NCBI RefSeq assembly: GCF_943192915.1
Contig: NZ_CALPCD010000001.1
Location: 124,001-188,000, forward strand
Source: Anaerotardibacter muris
Lineage (GTDB): Bacteria; Actinomycetota; Coriobacteriia; Coriobacteriales; Eggerthellaceae
Length of the DNA stretch: 64,000 nt
Reading direction: 5' to 3'
A program made the translations under genes and the position numbers. This document shows, one piece after another, positions 62,747-64,000 of this stretch (its first letter is position 1; each line of letters begins with the position of its first letter). Under the pieces are notes generated by a model that was given only the letters and a program-made list of their open reading frames with translations, was not told the origin of the DNA and searched no databases.

Positions 62747-63663
62747 TCACGTTCCTGTTCTTGCATCACGCCCCGGTCTGAGATCCTTCCCTCAGAGCCG
62801 AGACTCCTTTGGACTCTTCGCCTAGGCGTAGACAGCCCACCCCTAGATCGAAGTGTTTGACATTCTACGCCGCGTTTCCGCGCCTGTCCAGCTCATTGCG
62901 AATAAACGCGGCCTTGGCGCGGCAAAAAGCGCGGGTGTTTCCCCAGGTGACGGATGACCGTTCTTGAGGTCCCGCGCCAGCGTTGATCGCAAAACACTCC
63001 TCCGCGCACCTTGGCGCGGGGTGGCGCGGCAGAGCTTCCGCGCCAGGCGCGGCCCGATGGTTTTAGGCATATTGACCTGGAAAAAGACCTGCGCGGCTCT
63101 CAGGCGGCTTCTGAGGGCTTCTGACCCACCCTTCTGATGGGATTGGATCGGGGCAGCGCGGTATATGACGAATCCGCCGAATTTTTGACAACTTGGGGGC
63201 AAAAATGGACGTTTCTTCACATTTCCTCCACAACTAAAGCCCCATTTTGGGTCGATCTTGACGGTTTCACAACAGTGCTACCAAGGCCGATCTGGGCGGT
63301 TTTGAGGGCCTTCCTGAGGGCTGATTTAGGGCCTGTTTCGGAGATGAAAATGGGCCAAAAACTGACCTGTTTTGGCACCAAATAAGCTCCTTCTCGTCTA
63401 CTTCTGACCTGGGGTTATAGCATGTATAGCATGCTGCTAGAGTGCTATAACTTGCTAGAATTGATGGGATTTGGGCAAATCTAGGGTATTCTGGGGCAAA
63501 CTTTGGCCGAAAACAGGCGTGTTACTACGTGTTCTCCCCTACCCTCGCAAAGAAATTTACAAGATTAATCTTGTGCAACGACATAATACGTGGTAAAAGG
63601 GCATCTCCTGTGCATGGGTCGGATATTGATCGATTCGGCGGCCTCTGGAGGGTCTGATATACG

Positions 63664-63692
63664 AAAAAAAGGACCATTTAGGTCCCTTTTTG
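63664..63692. terminator. possible bidirectional terminator
   Basis: A-run, GGACC / GGTCC stem with five-base loop, then a T-run. It may end transcription of the gene entering from the right edge. Confidence 0.65.
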
Positions 63693-63852
63693 ATGCTCGA
63701 GTGTCTGTAAGGCTCTGTAATCGATTCTAAGATGCCCTTATTTACGCAATGATTAAGTTACTCATCCTGGTTTATTATCGCGCCTTATACGGCATTACAG
63801 AGGGTCAATTTTGAGATAAAGCCTTAAAAGATGGAAGAAAGATCAATTGGAG

Positions 63853-63886
63853 TTAATGGGGACAGGATAAATCCTGTCCCCATTAA
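63853..63886. repeat. perfect 34-bp palindrome with repeat-family ends
   Basis: TTAATGGGGACAGGAT, AA, then the exact reverse complement. The core GGGGACAGG / CCTGTCCCC is the box of the 32-bp repeat family, here arranged as a hairpin instead of a direct array. Confidence 0.9.
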
Positions 63887-63918
63887 GTTGGACCAAATCC
63901 TGCCTCGTTAATGAGTGA

Positions 63919-64000
63919 CTATATCTGTAGGAGCACCCAAAGGGCGTAGAAGGTTACCGAGAGCACAGCCGAGCCTGCAACATAAGCCATTATGTGCTTG
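63919..64000 (-). CDS. C-terminal end of a membrane protein gene (partial)
   Basis: The final 26 codons of a minus-strand frame that enters from the right edge. They encode a hydrophobic TM helix (AYVAGSAVLSVTFYALWVLL) and stop at TAG 63919-63921. An internal ATG could make it a very short protein of about 23 residues, and one such helix recalls CcmD-like peptides, but too little is visible to assign a family. A palindromic hairpin follows 33 bases downstream. Confidence 0.5.
   Translation of the reverse strand, partial: KHIMAYVAGSAVLSVTFYALWVLLQI

Larger units (their letters stand above)
62747..63918. other. gene-free upstream region of the giant surface gene
   Basis: About 1.17 kb without a supportable ORF. 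Positions 62900-63165 are rich in GCGCGG (at least seven copies) and 63170-63370 has short recurring words similar to 22258-23200. A TAGAAT -10-like hexamer on the minus strand lies at 62864-62869. Then come a bidirectional terminator (63664-63692) and a perfect palindrome (63853-63886). Confidence 0.6.

Noticed and set aside
62824..62872. Riboswitch stem GGCGTAGA/TCTACGCC upstream of the giant gene
   Set aside because: The 8-bp stem is perfect, but one arm overlaps the likely -10 element, so it would not be in the RNA; no known aptamer core is recognised.
63137..63385. ORF of 82 codons in the right gene-free region
   Set aside because: Low-complexity sequence without a ribosome-binding site; the same type of sequence occurs at 22-23 kb.

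Overview
The window looks like a chromosome segment of a high-GC Actinomycetota bacterium of the class Coriobacteriia, probably Eggerthellaceae. This placement is inferred from several things together: the LL-diaminopimelate aminotransferase/epimerase pair (dapL, dapF), a MEP-pathway/lipid/translation operon, coiled-coil and Listeria-Bacteroides-repeat surface proteins, an actinobacterial-type LexA box (GAAC-N4-GTTC), and dense CCTGTCCCC/TGTCCGGGACA interspersed repeats. No rRNA or marker gene is present to prove it.

Left part (1-13.9 kb): an SOS-boxed Y-family DNA polymerase with a YolD-like partner; a hybrid sensor kinase overlapping a UvrA-like ATPase gene; dapF and dapL for lysine/peptidoglycan precursors; a membrane-anchored extracytoplasmic protein; rhamnulose-1-phosphate aldolase; an Old Yellow Enzyme family oxidoreductase. 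13.9-20.7 kb: two large secreted coiled-coil proteins with C-terminal membrane anchors, one carrying a CAP-like domain. 20.7-23.4 kb: mostly gene-free and unusual in composition, holding only a tRNA-Ala and one small gene.

23.4-37.4 kb: a long leftward block, htrA-like protease, pyrH, frr, uppS, cdsA, dxr, rseP, ispG, proS and a U32 peptidase-family gene. It combines UMP kinase, ribosome recycling, undecaprenyl-PP and CDP-diacylglycerol synthesis, isoprenoid precursors, site-2 proteolysis and prolyl-tRNA charging. An amino-acid-type binding lipoprotein lies upstream. 38-43.8 kb: a membrane glycosyltransferase, two paralogous HicAB-like toxin-antitoxin pairs flanking a ComF-like gene, a cupin, and an unknown repeat protein.

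44-64 kb: a very small, LexA-boxed hydrophobic peptide gene with a facing candidate antisense RNA (my best candidate for an undescribed system); a degenerate GGDEF/EAL protein with a binding-protein-like sensor; and a 14.8-kb ORF (4937 codons) that reads as two surface proteins fused through what looks like a former intergenic region (terminator-like hairpin plus repeat array). The right end is gene-poor, with the end of a membrane protein gene.

Throughout, a repeat of fixed 32-bp period sits in most intergenic gaps and, in three places, is translated in frame inside surface or signalling proteins.
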